From positions 1 to 42,208 of the forward strand of contig JAFDEF010000021.1 of assembly GCA_019310485.1 (NCBI GenBank): a DNA stretch of 42,208 nucleotides, written 5' to 3'. This DNA comes from Deltaproteobacteria bacterium. GTDB taxonomy: Bacteria > Desulfobacterota > DSM-4660 > Desulfatiglandales > HGW-15. Each line of letters begins with the position of its first letter. The first letter of the stretch is position 1. The notes beneath the pieces are model-generated. The model saw nothing but the letters and a program-made list of their open reading frames with translations. It ran no database searches and was not told where the DNA came from. Below, piece by piece: positions 34,448-42,092 of the stretch. The translations under genes and the position numbers were made by a program.

Positions 34448-35164
34448 ATGAAAACAGGAAAAGATTACATTATCTTTCCACTTGATGTTTCAACTCAGGA
34501 AGAGGCCGCTCGTTTTGTCACGATTTTGAAGGACCATGTTGGCCTTTTCAAGGTGGGGCTTGAGCTCTTTGTGAGTCAGGGTCCGCGAATCCTCGAGGTA
34601 ATTCAGAAAATCGCAGGGTGTAAGGTCTTCCTTGACCTCAAGCTCCATGATATCCCGGCCACCATGAAGCGCGCCTTTTTGGCTGCAAGCACCTATGGGC
34701 CCCATTTTGTGAGTGTACACTGCGATATGGGGGAGAGGTTCCTAAAGGAAGTGGCCGTAGAAAATCCGGGAGGCACAAAGATCCTTGCCATAACCCTGCT
34801 CACGAGCCTCAACAAGGAGCATCTCAAGACTCTTGGATACAGGGACGAATATGTAAACGACCTAACCCGGCTCGTTCTCCTGAGGGCTCGAATTGCGAAA
34901 GAGGCGGGATGTCAAGGAGTGGTTTGCTCGGGCCAGGAAGTCGCTATGATCAAGCGGCAGTTCCCGGGCCTCATAGCCGTTACCCCGGGTATACGCCCTC
35001 TCTGGTCAGTTGTGAGCAAGGATGATCAAAAAAGAATTGTAACCCCAGCCGATGCCGTTAAAAATGGCGCAGACTATATTGTGATAGGGAGGCCTATCAG
35101 GGATGCAGACAATCCTGCTGAGGCTGCAAAAAGAGTGTCAGAAGAAATAGAATCAGTTCTTTGA
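34448..35164 (+). CDS. pyrF: Orotidine 5'-phosphate decarboxylase
   Basis: A 238-residue OMP decarboxylase, the last step of UMP synthesis. PLDVSTQEEA near the N-terminus, the catalytic Lys-Asp-Lys region FLDLKLHDIPATMKRA, VVCSGQE and the phosphate-gripping TPGIRP ... IVIGRPI motif are all present. It has the normal length for the bacterial enzyme. GGGAGG precedes the ATG. The last 12 bp overlap the 3' end of the convergent thioesterase gene. No other pyrimidine gene is nearby. Confidence 0.97.
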   Translation: MKTGKDYIIFPLDVSTQEEAARFVTILKDHVGLFKVGLELFVSQGPRILEVIQKIAGCKVFLDLKLHDIPATMKRAFLAASTYGPHFVSVHCDMGERFLKEVAVENPGGTKILAITLLTSLNKEHLKTLGYRDEYVNDLTRLVLLRARIAKEAGCQGVVCSGQEVAMIKRQFPGLIAVTPGIRPLWSVVSKDDQKRIVTPADAVKNGADYIVIGRPIRDADNPAEAAKRVSEEIESVL

Positions 35165-35602
35165 TGCAATATCGTCTCTGTGAACTGCCATCAAGGTGAC
35201 CAGCGCTTTAGCCACCGCCACCTCGCCGTCCTCTCTGTGATCATAGATTTCTGATTCTGCAATAATCACCCTGTTTCCTTCCCGGATAACCCTTGAATGG
35301 CAAACAAGAGCATCCCCGTAGGCGGGTCTCAGGAAGTTAATCTTAAATTCTATTGTCAGGATCTGGTATTCTTCAGCAACAGTGGTAAATGCAGCGTAAC
35401 CTGCCGTATGGTCGGCCATGGTGGCCATGACACCTGCGTGAATAAATCCATCCTGCTGCCTGTGATGATCCTTGATTTTGACATGAGATTGAAAATAACC
35501 TTTTTCTGCCTTCTCTGCAGTAAACTCACAATACCTTATGAACCCGCGAGAGAAATCCTTTGCCAGAAATGAAGCCCGTTCAGCCGAGATTTTATCCCCC
35601 AT
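35153..35602 (-). CDS. PaaI-type hotdog thioesterase
   Basis: A 149-residue hotdog-fold acyl-CoA thioesterase of the PaaI/YdiI group. The active-site helix is QDGFIHAGVMATMADHTAGYAA, with H-x-G-x-x-x-x-x-x-D typical of the group, and EFKINFLRPAYGD follows. PaaI enzymes remove CoA from aromatic acyl-CoA dead ends, which would fit aromatic metabolism in this region, but many relatives have general substrates. It is transcribed alone, converging on pyrF with a 12-bp overlap. Confidence 0.85.
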   Translation of the reverse strand: MGDKISAERASFLAKDFSRGFIRYCEFTAEKAEKGYFQSHVKIKDHHRQQDGFIHAGVMATMADHTAGYAAFTTVAEEYQILTIEFKINFLRPAYGDALVCHSRVIREGNRVIIAESEIYDHREDGEVAVAKALVTLMAVHRDDIASKN

Positions 35603-35708
35603 GACTCGCTATTCCTATGTTTTGATCCCGCATGAAAAACCTGTATGAATGCGAAAAAGAGTTCAAGAATCCTGTATTGGCCCAAGGGAACACCCAAAAG
35701 TTTTTGGC

Positions 35709-36242
35709 CTACATTCTAACTCCACCCTTACTTTTCAAGGGATAGATTCTTTTGTACTCTCCTGTTACTGTTTTAGATTTTACAGATGTCACCTGCCATT
35801 TTCCTTCCTTCTTTTCCAGAGAAAAATACAGCTTGTCAATATTCTTGCTCCCGTCCACCTTAAAGACAACCCTGGCTGTTTTGGTTCTGTTAATTATGCT
35901 CACTTCCTGTCTCACGGGAATTAATCTCACATTTTGCCCGAGCGGACGAAAAAGATTCTGGTTTGTTCTCACAAAGGATCCACATGCCTCGTATATGTCT
36001 CCTCCAAGAATCAGCCTGGAGAAAAACTCCGAGGGACTGCGCTTGAGCTTTTCTAGGCTAGGGCCTTTTCCCCTGGTAATAAAGTAAGCGCCCCCCACCA
36101 CTATTACCAAAATCACTATAAACACAAGCTTAATGAGCGAGTCCCGGTACCTAGGGTACTCTGGAGACATTTCAATTACACTCGGCGTAGGAGTCTCCTT
36201 CTCTCTGTCCCCTGGACTCATGCCGGTATTTTCCATTGGCAA
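35709..36242 (-). CDS. Membrane-anchored protein of unknown function
   Basis: A 177-residue protein with a hydrophilic, proline-rich N-terminus (1-35), one transmembrane helix at about 37-57 (LIKLVFIVILVIVVGGAYFI), and an outer domain of about 115 residues. The latter carries strands such as EVSIINRTKTARVVFKVDG and KLYFSLEKKEGKWQVTSV, an amphipathic beta-strand pattern like the small NTF2-like or Coa1-like domains of anchored chaperones. I do not recognise a specific family. It is alone between thioesterase and the DsrE/F/H-like operon. Confidence 0.7.
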   Translation of the reverse strand: MPMENTGMSPGDREKETPTPSVIEMSPEYPRYRDSLIKLVFIVILVIVVGGAYFITRGKGPSLEKLKRSPSEFFSRLILGGDIYEACGSFVRTNQNLFRPLGQNVRLIPVRQEVSIINRTKTARVVFKVDGSKNIDKLYFSLEKKEGKWQVTSVKSKTVTGEYKRIYPLKSKGGVRM

Positions 36243-36468
36243 CCTTCCTGTAATCCATTGCGATTACTGTCTAAAATTGGCCCTCTCAAACTTAGAATAC
36301 CACATTTTCTTAATCATGTCCTTGCATTCTTCCATTCAATTGTTGCTCCCCTAATAAAGTAAGGATATGTGAAGGGAAAACGAAGAGACGAGGCACAAAA
36401 ATGCAGTGTCGGCATTCCCGGCGATCAAAATGACACAGGTGTAATCTCTTTTAGAATTTCTCTCGAAT

Positions 36469-36493
36469 GAAAAAAGGGGGCGGCTGGCCGCCA
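36469..36493 (-). terminator. Rho-independent terminator of the DsrE/F/H-like operon
   Basis: Reading leftward, GGCGG-CCAG-CCGCC (36492-36479) forms a GC stem with a 4-nt loop, followed by CCC and six T (36475-36470). It lies about 60 bp after the last gene. The remainder of the 308-bp gap to the next gene shows nothing else. Confidence 0.55.
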
Positions 36494-36550
36494 GGAAGTT
36501 GGAGACAACTAAAGTGTTACGGTTGATGAAACATCCAGGTTAGACAGCAT

Positions 36551-36889
36551 TCAGAGGATGCCTATTACCTGGTCACAAGACTCCATGAGATCAATCAAAG
36601 ACTCATAAGATCCCAGTAAAATTTGATGTTCAGTAGAGGGCTCATCAATGCCACGCAACTTGGCATCACTGATCAGAATACGAACTTCTAGGTTTTTTTC
36701 AATTAGTTCCCGAAGCTCCATGCAATTCGAACACTTCGTGTGGGGGCCGCAAAAACGGACAGCCTCTTGCAATAAATAAAGGCTTACGCTATGGCCTTGC
36801 GCCAGCATGTCTGCGGCCGTCTGGAGCGCACGGTCGGCTTCATCTGTGCATGGCCCACTTTTCACTAAGATGACTATTTTCACGATCAC
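36551..36889 (-). CDS. DsrE/DsrH-fold sulfur-relay-like protein
   Basis: A 112-residue protein of the DsrE/DsrF/DsrH (TusBCD) fold. Strand-helix start IVKIVILVKSGPCTDEADRA, then a cysteine-rich loop FCGPHTKCSNC and the C-terminal LMESCDQVIGIL. It is third in the operon; position and small size suit the DsrH/TusB role, but the four cysteines are not typical of TusB and the protein may be another DsrE-like member. GTG/ATG choice: ATG at 36889, 4 bp after the preceding stop codon. Presumed to form a hexamer or heteromer with its two neighbours in the cytoplasm. Confidence 0.75.
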   Translation of the reverse strand: MIVKIVILVKSGPCTDEADRALQTAADMLAQGHSVSLYLLQEAVRFCGPHTKCSNCMELRELIEKNLEVRILISDAKLRGIDEPSTEHQILLGSYESLIDLMESCDQVIGIL

Positions 36890-36893
36890 ACCC

Positions 36894-37274
36894 CTAAAAC
36901 ATGAGCTGCAGCTGGTTTTCAGCCATTAACCTTGAGACTTTCTGATGGTCAATAGGCTCCAGGCCTTCAACAAGTTCCTGGGGATCCAGTCCTCGTTTAA
37001 CGAGGGACTCCTTTTCTACGTAGAACTCTGCTGGTTTATCCTTAATTTCATAAAGCCCACGCGCTACGACCTCTTCAAGGGTCCCATTCAGAGCCAGCCA
37101 CTTGCTTTGGCCAGGATCCTGGCCCTCCTTGGCCAAATAGACTCCATCATCCACTAAAACGAAAATAGGCCGAAACCCCAAGGAAATAGCGCCATTGGCA
37201 TGGCGCAGCCCCTCGGCTGCCTGAAACCCGCTATAAGGTCCATGGCGTACGACTATCAGGATATCCTTTCTCAT
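36894..37274 (-). CDS. DsrF/TusC-like sulfur-relay protein
   Basis: A 126-residue DsrF/TusC-like protein. The opening DILIVVRHGPYSGFQAAEGL and the segment SLVKRGLDPQELVEGLEP match the DsrF pattern (TusC has ...SLRERGLDPQ). The cysteine usually found shortly before that segment is absent (here AEFYVEKES), so it probably has a structural rather than sulfur-carrying role, as proposed for DsrF. GGAGGAG precedes the ATG, in the 12-bp gap after the selenoprotein-like gene; that tight spacing supports the longer reading of the upstream gene. Confidence 0.8.
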   Translation of the reverse strand: MRKDILIVVRHGPYSGFQAAEGLRHANGAISLGFRPIFVLVDDGVYLAKEGQDPGQSKWLALNGTLEEVVARGLYEIKDKPAEFYVEKESLVKRGLDPQELVEGLEPIDHQKVSRLMAENQLQLMF

Positions 37275-37286
37275 TTTCCTCTCCTC

Positions 37287-37640
37287 CTATGGACCCACAC
37301 TGAGCAAAATGTCCGTTTTCTCCGGAATTTGAAGCAGGCTCTTGAGGGTACCGGGTGTTGCCCCTTCGATAAACTGCTCTTTCCGCAGACCGCGAAAGCT
37401 GAAACACGTGCCTCACAGATCAATTCGTACGCCCTTTGAAACAAGATCCGCAAAACCTTTCTCAGCACTGGGCGCTCCCGATGCCCGTTGCCCTTTCAAA
37501 AAACCATAGGTGCCGTCCCCGGATCCCACGATAGTCAAATTGTGCCCTTTCTGCACTGCTGCCTGCGCAATCCCGAGCACAGTGTCAACATCCTGGCCGC
37601 TGTAAGGAGGCGACCCGAGAATTATTGTGATTCTCTTCAT
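37287..37640 (-). CDS. Probable selenocysteine-containing DsrE/TusD-like protein (UGA at codon 76)
   Basis: A 117-residue DsrE-fold protein if the in-frame TGA at 37415-37413 is read as selenocysteine; ordinary translation would stop after 75 residues. Before it: MKRITIILGSPPYSGQDVD and LVSKGVRIDL. After it, in the same frame, 41 codons of clear DsrE-like sequence (GTCFSFRGLRKEQFIEGA, then ILLSVGP) to TAG at 37289, 12 bp before the next start. Sec76 falls on the catalytic cysteine of DsrE/TusD and forms U-G-T-C with Cys79. A hairpin with loop GGUCU follows at SECIS distance. Pure pseudogene decay is less likely because the frame and spacing are intact. Confidence 0.82.
37374..37405 (-). promoter_or_regulatory. 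Bacterial SECIS-like hairpin
   Basis: Just downstream of the UGA, on the minus strand, CTTT-CGC (37398-37392) pairs with GCG-AAAG (37386-37379, one bulged G), closing on a five-base loop GGUCU at 37391-37387. The loop starts 21 nt after the UGA. SelB recognises a short stem with a bulge and a GGUCU-type apical loop in E. coli fdhF at a similar distance. Outer pairing is imperfect, so the folding should be confirmed. Confidence 0.7.
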
Positions 37641-37774
37641 AATTCCTCCACCTTCAATGATCCCTAAAGTTTTCCTTCTACCTCAATACAACTTAATCTG
37701 TTTGACAGATGCGCCTCAATGATTAAGAATAATCAGCGCTTCAGCAAAATATCTTCTAAACGAGGAGGGTCGCG

Positions 37775-38998
37775 TTGTTTCATACTGCCAGTGCACAGCA
37801 AATAAAAAACGGTCTTGTTACGGATGTGTATTTTGAAAGAACTCAGGAAATTCTCAAAGCCAAGAACCTGAATAAAGAAGTGCGGGCAGAATTCATTGCC
37901 AAAGGGTTTCCTTCAAACTGGTCATGGGCGGTTTTTGCAGGAGTAGAGGAACTGGCCGTCCTTCTTAAGGAACTTCCTGTCGATGTCAGGCTTATGAAAG
38001 AGGGTACAATTTTTCATCCCTGGGAGCCTGTTATGGAAATACACGGGAAGTACCTTGATTTCGGCCGATATGAAACAGCGCTTCTCGGCCTTATATGCCA
38101 GGCGTCGGGGGTTGCCACCATGGCTGCCAGGTGCCGTAAGGCAGCCGGGGATAAGGCGGTTATCAGTTTTGGGGCGCGCCGCATGCACCCGGCAATTGCT
38201 CCCATGGTTGAAAGGAATGCCTATGTGGGGGGGTGCGATGGAGTTGCGGTAGGACTCGGGGCTCACTTGGCCGGGCAAGAGCCAGTGGGCACCATGCCCC
38301 ATGCACTGGTGCTCATAATGGGTGATACCATAGAAGCCACGAAGGCCTTTCACGAAGTAATTGAGGCAAAGGTAGGCCTTATAAGTTTGATTGATACCTT
38401 CAATGATGAAAAATTCGAGGCTATCAATGTCGCAAAGGCCATGGGAAAAGACCTGTTCGCTATCCGGCTTGATACCCCTGGTTCACGCAGGGGAGATTTT
38501 CTAAAAATTATGGAAGAAGTGCGCTGGGAGCTTGACTTGCGGGGATTCGGCCATGTGAAAATTTTCGTAAGCGGCGGCATCAATGAGTACCAGATATTGA
38601 AATTCAACCCCATGGCTGATGGTTACGGGGTAGGCACGGCTATCAGCAATGCGCCGGTCGTGGATTTTTCCATGGATATCGTTGAAATTGAAGGAAAACC
38701 GTTGGCCAAAAGGGGGAAAAGATCCGGCTCAAAGAAGGTTCTGCGCTGCTCGAAGTGTTTCAAAAACACAGTGGTCCCTGCTCAAGCCGAGGTTCCAATT
38801 TGTGAGTGCGGTGGCCAAAACGAGGACTTACTCTCCATTTTCGTTGAAAAGGGAAAGATTAAAGAATCTCTGCCCACCGCTCAGGCTATCCGCCGTTATG
38901 TACTTCACCAACTGGACAAGGTGAGTCTGGATGATACCTTTAAAGAAATTAACTACCCCGCCGCAAGCGGACAGGGTATCAATCAGAAATTTTCTTAA
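37775..38998 (+). CDS. pncB: Nicotinate phosphoribosyltransferase
   Basis: A 407-residue NAPRTase of the NAD salvage pathway (nicotinate + PRPP to nicotinate mononucleotide). Conserved parts: TDVYFERTQEIL, SFGARRMHPAIAPMVERNAY, GTMPHALVLIMGDTIEA, LIDTFNDEK, IRLDTPGSRRGDF and FVSGGINEYQI. The C-terminus carries an extra Cys pair set (LRCSKCFK ... PICECGG), probably a zinc ribbon. The start is TTG at 37775, supported by AGGAGGG 5 nt upstream. The stop codon lies inside the left copy of the 48-bp inverted repeat. TTGACA at 37702-37707 may be part of its promoter. Confidence 0.93.
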   Translation: MFHTASAQQIKNGLVTDVYFERTQEILKAKNLNKEVRAEFIAKGFPSNWSWAVFAGVEELAVLLKELPVDVRLMKEGTIFHPWEPVMEIHGKYLDFGRYETALLGLICQASGVATMAARCRKAAGDKAVISFGARRMHPAIAPMVERNAYVGGCDGVAVGLGAHLAGQEPVGTMPHALVLIMGDTIEATKAFHEVIEAKVGLISLIDTFNDEKFEAINVAKAMGKDLFAIRLDTPGSRRGDFLKIMEEVRWELDLRGFGHVKIFVSGGINEYQILKFNPMADGYGVGTAISNAPVVDFSMDIVEIEGKPLAKRGKRSGSKKVLRCSKCFKNTVVPAQAEVPICECGGQNEDLLSIFVEKGKIKESLPTAQAIRRYVLHQLDKVSLDDTFKEINYPAASGQGINQKFS

Positions 38999-39042
38999 CG
39001 CCCCAAGGGGCGGGGAATTGAACCCTTGTCCGCCTCTGGCGG
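38995..39042 (+). repeat. Left copy of a 48-bp inverted repeat
   Basis: This stretch, starting TTAACGCCCCAAGGGGCGGG, matches the reverse complement of 42009-42056 at 44 of 48 positions. It includes a short hairpin (CGCCCC-AA-GGGGCG) and the first of the 19-bp tandem units. It overlaps the pncB stop codon. The two copies enclose the KptA-like and acyl-CoA synthetase genes (2.97 kb). Confidence 0.9.
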
Positions 39043-39099
39043 GCTCGTCCGCCTCTGGCGGGCTTGTCCGCCTCTGGCGGATTAATCCGCCTCTGGCGG
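39029..39099 (+). repeat. Four tandem palindromic units with a 19-bp period
   Basis: TCCGCCTCTGGCGG occurs at 39029, 39048, 39067 and 39086, separated by 5-nt spacers (GCTCG, GCTTG, ATTAA). Each unit is itself a hairpin (CCGCC/GGCGG), and the junction between units 3 and 4, GGCGGATTAATCCGCC, is a larger perfect palindrome. The array ends 6 bp before the ribosome binding site of the KptA-like gene. Confidence 0.93.
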
Positions 39100-39115
39100 A
39101 TAAAAGGATGGCGGC

Positions 39116-39856
39116 TTGCAAAGGAAAAACCAGATAAGGATTGATAACCTTGCTCGCCTGATGGTTTACATTCTTGGGCACAGGCCTGATGAGTTCGGCC
39201 TAGTGCCGGATGAGGATGGCTTTATTATGCTTAAGGAGTTGCTCTGGGCTCTTCATGAAGAACAGGGCTGGGGGTTTGTAAGGCATGGCCACATAAATGA
39301 AGTGTTGATGGGGAGGAACCGCTCCCTGTTTGAGCTTGAAAACGACCGTATAAGGACTGTGGATAGGCGCTGGGACCTTGACCTGCACACCCCTTATCCA
39401 AACCTACCTAAGATTCTTTTCACCCCTGTTAGAACAAGGGCGCACGCACATGCGATTGAGAAAGGCTTGAAGTCTGATAAGTACCTGGTGCTTTCCCAAA
39501 AAAAGGAAATGGCACTGAGAATCGGGAGGCGAAGGGATCCGAGGCCGGTCTTACTTGAGATCCTACCAGCTCTTGCAGCGCAAGTGGGCGTGCATTTCTT
39601 TAGCTTTGGTGATCTTTTTTTGGCAACTGAAATTCCTCCTGGATGTATATTAGGTCCACCGGTGGCAAAAGAGCTCCGTGAAAAGGGTAGAACCGAACCA
39701 TCAAGAAAAACGAGAACAAGACCACTGGGCGTTTCTGCGGGTTCTTTTACACTGGACGTAGCCAGGGACCCGGATCTTTCCCGCCGCTCTAAGGCCAAAA
39801 AACGTCGAGGATGGAAGGAAGAGGCGAGAAAGCAGAGGCGAAAAAAAGCAAGATAA
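39116..39856 (+). CDS. Divergent RNA 2'-phosphotransferase (KptA/Tpt1-like) with basic tail
   Basis: A 246-residue protein related to KptA/Tpt1, which removes a 2'-phosphate from RNA with NAD+. Residues about 8-180 match the family in order (LARLMVYILGHRPDEFGL; IEKGLKSDKYLVLS; ALRIGRRRDPRPVLLEI; FFSFGDLFLATEIPPGCI). However, the Arg of the catalytic Arg-His pair is Gly (ILGHRP), and the GHS and HGT motifs are not recognisable. A 65-residue tail rich in Arg and Lys follows. The start is TTG at 39116 with AGGA upstream. The next gene begins in its stop codon. Function is therefore uncertain. Confidence 0.75.
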   Translation: MQRKNQIRIDNLARLMVYILGHRPDEFGLVPDEDGFIMLKELLWALHEEQGWGFVRHGHINEVLMGRNRSLFELENDRIRTVDRRWDLDLHTPYPNLPKILFTPVRTRAHAHAIEKGLKSDKYLVLSQKKEMALRIGRRRDPRPVLLEILPALAAQVGVHFFSFGDLFLATEIPPGCILGPPVAKELREKGRTEPSRKTRTRPLGVSAGSFTLDVARDPDLSRRSKAKKRRGWKEEARKQRRKKAR

Positions 39857-41982
39857 TGAAAAAGCATTCCGAATTGTCCAAATTTTTTTACCCTGAAAGC
39901 ATTGCAATCGTGGGGGTTTCCCCCGAGCCGAGCAACCTCGGCAAAACCATTGTCCAAAACTGCCTCACATTTGGATACCAGGGCGAAATCCTCTCTGTAG
40001 GGTTAAGAGGAGGCGTTGTCTTCGGACAGAGAATCCACTCCTCACTACTGGAAATTGATCGCCAGGTCGATCTGGCTGTCATCCTTACTCCGGCAAAGAC
40101 AATCCCAGGTATCCTGGAGCAGTGTGGCCAAAAAGGGATCAAATGGGTTGTAATTGAGTCAGCTGGGTTTTCCGAGATGGGCGAACAAGGAAAGCCCCTT
40201 GAAAGGGCTTGCCTCGAGATTTCCCGAAAACATGGTATTCGCTTCATAGGTCCTAACGGGGTGGGTGTTACCAATCTCGAAAAAGGACTGGCACTTCCGT
40301 TCTGGCCCCTTAGACACGATCTTTCCCTTGGGCCTGTCTCTATTCTCGCCCAAAGTGGCGGAGTTGGGGTGAGCTACCTTAGTTTTCTTGCAGAAGAAAA
40401 CATCGGAATCAACAAATTCGTGTCCATGGGAAATAAACTTGATGTAGATGAGAATGACCTTCTGGAGTATTTGATTGAGGACAAAGGCACAAGAATCATT
40501 TTACTTTACCTGGAAGGCTTCACTGACGGAAAACGTTTTATGAAGATTGCGGCCAGATCAACAAAACCAATTCTGGTTCATAAATCTAATCGATTTAAAA
40601 CGAGCTCCCAGATTGCCCATTCTCATACTGCCGCCCTATTTGCCGATGACATGTTGGTGGACCAGGCCCTGGAGCAGGTTGGTTGCCTGCGGGTGAACAC
40701 AATGAATGATGCACTTGACTGCGTCAAGAGCCTTACCCTCCCACCGCTTAAAGGTAGGCGACTTGCTGTTGTGTCCCGCTCAGGTGGTCACGCAGTTATT
40801 GCGGCAGACGCCTGTGCTTACTACGGATTCAGCCTGGCACGTTTTCCGCAGGAGATTCTGAAAAAAATAGAGAGTAAATTGAGAGCCCACGTCATACGCC
40901 TTCAAAACCCGCTGGACCTTGGTGATCTTTTTGAGCTTGAATTTTACGAACAGATCATTGAGGGATTGCTCAGTCAGGATGGAGTAGATGGCGTACTCCT
41001 TGGGCATGGCTATCGAAGGGGATTCGAGGAAGCATCATCCCGTCAGCTCATCAAGAAAGTCGCAGATCTGACTCGCCGATATCAAAAGCCTGTGGCGCTT
41101 GTTGTGTTTGCTGAAGCCGTGGAAATCGATTACCTAAAAAGAAATGTGAATATCCCTGTATACACAGCCCCGGAAAACGCGATGAGAGCTTTTTACCTTT
41201 CCTATAAATGGGCATCAAGAAAACCACCTCGAACAAAGCGACTATACACAAAAGGAATAAAGCGTCAAAAGGCAAAGAAAATCTTGCTGCAGGCTGAAAA
41301 GAAACCCTACCTTTCACTAAAGCAGAGTATGGATTTTTTACAGCGCTACGGTTTTTCGGTTCCACCTCACGGTATTGCCAGAAGCGCAGAGGAAGCAATC
41401 CGGATCTGGGATGGGATTGCTTCAAAAGTGGCTATTAAGATAAACAATCCGCACTTTTCTCATAAAACTGATGCAGGGGCAATCATGCTTAATCTAAACT
41501 CCAAGCAAGAAATAATCTCTGCGTGCAAGGAACTTACTGATGTAGCCGGCCCTGATGCTGAATTCCTTGTTCAGGCCATGACAGACAAAGGCCTTGAATG
41601 TATTCTGGGTGGAAAGCAGGATGACGTTTTTGGACCTGTGGTGATTTTCGGCCTTGGAGGCATATTCGTGGAGGCTATTAGAGATGTTGTTTATCGAGTG
41701 GCGCCAATAGATTACAATACCGCTGCCAATATGATTACCAAGATCAGAGGCAAGAAAATCCTGGAAGGCCTTAGAGGCAAAGAACCATATGACATAGATG
41801 CGATAGCGGATCTATTGGTGAGACTATCAGAAATGCTTGTTGACTTCCCTTCCATCCGAGAAATTGATATCAACCCGGTGATGGTCTTCCCAAAAGGCAA
41901 GGGGGCTACAGCAATTGACGCCAGGGTCATACTTGAGCCGGAAAGCGCCCCGCGGGATAAACTACTGAGAGCTTTGAAGTGA
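39856..41982 (+). CDS. ADP-forming acyl-CoA synthetase (fused alpha-beta)
   Basis: A protein of about 708 residues: NDP-forming acetate/acyl-CoA ligase with both subunits fused. The CoA-binding domain (1-130) has SIAIVGVSPEPSNLG; the succinyl-CoA synthetase-like domains show ESAGFSEMG, RFIGPNGVGVTN and SQIAHSHTAALFADD, which holds the candidate phospho-histidine. From about residue 490 the ATP-grasp half shows SVPPHGIARSAEEA, AIKINNPHFSHKTDAGAI, GPVVIFGLGGIFVE and EIDINPVMVFP. It makes ATP from acyl-CoA, or activates acids. The ATG at 39856 overlaps the preceding stop (TAATG), so the two genes are translationally coupled. Confidence 0.92.
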   Translation: MKKHSELSKFFYPESIAIVGVSPEPSNLGKTIVQNCLTFGYQGEILSVGLRGGVVFGQRIHSSLLEIDRQVDLAVILTPAKTIPGILEQCGQKGIKWVVIESAGFSEMGEQGKPLERACLEISRKHGIRFIGPNGVGVTNLEKGLALPFWPLRHDLSLGPVSILAQSGGVGVSYLSFLAEENIGINKFVSMGNKLDVDENDLLEYLIEDKGTRIILLYLEGFTDGKRFMKIAARSTKPILVHKSNRFKTSSQIAHSHTAALFADDMLVDQALEQVGCLRVNTMNDALDCVKSLTLPPLKGRRLAVVSRSGGHAVIAADACAYYGFSLARFPQEILKKIESKLRAHVIRLQNPLDLGDLFELEFYEQIIEGLLSQDGVDGVLLGHGYRRGFEEASSRQLIKKVADLTRRYQKPVALVVFAEAVEIDYLKRNVNIPVYTAPENAMRAFYLSYKWASRKPPRTKRLYTKGIKRQKAKKILLQAEKKPYLSLKQSMDFLQRYGFSVPPHGIARSAEEAIRIWDGIASKVAIKINNPHFSHKTDAGAIMLNLNSKQEIISACKELTDVAGPDAEFLVQAMTDKGLECILGGKQDDVFGPVVIFGLGGIFVEAIRDVVYRVAPIDYNTAANMITKIRGKKILEGLRGKEPYDIDAIADLLVRLSEMLVDFPSIREIDINPVMVFPKGKGATAIDARVILEPESAPRDKLLRALK

Positions 41983-42008
41983 AGCCAGGCCTTAGGGAGG
42001 GCTTTGAT

Positions 42009-42056
42009 CCGCCAGAAGCGGACAAGGGTTTAATTCCCCGCTCCTTGTGGCGTTAA
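42009..42056 (-). repeat. Right copy of the 48-bp inverted repeat
   Basis: The reverse complement of this stretch matches 38995-39042 with four mismatches in 48. It starts 26 bp after the acyl-CoA synthetase stop codon. Unlike the left copy it carries only one TCCGC-type palindromic unit, and that unit is degraded (CCGCCAGAAGCGG). Confidence 0.9.
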
Positions 42057-42092
42057 AATAGTTTCCTATTAGTACCCCGCTGCTTGCCCCCT

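Noticed and set aside
37231..37468. Separate small minus-strand ORFs downstream of the UGA in the DsrE-like gene
   Set aside because: They are out-of-frame readings of the same segment; the in-frame continuation after the UGA explains the sequence better.
39029..39099. Possible CRISPR array (four evenly spaced repeats)
   Set aside because: Repeats are 14 bp with 5-nt spacers, far too short, and the spacers are near-identical; no cas genes are present.
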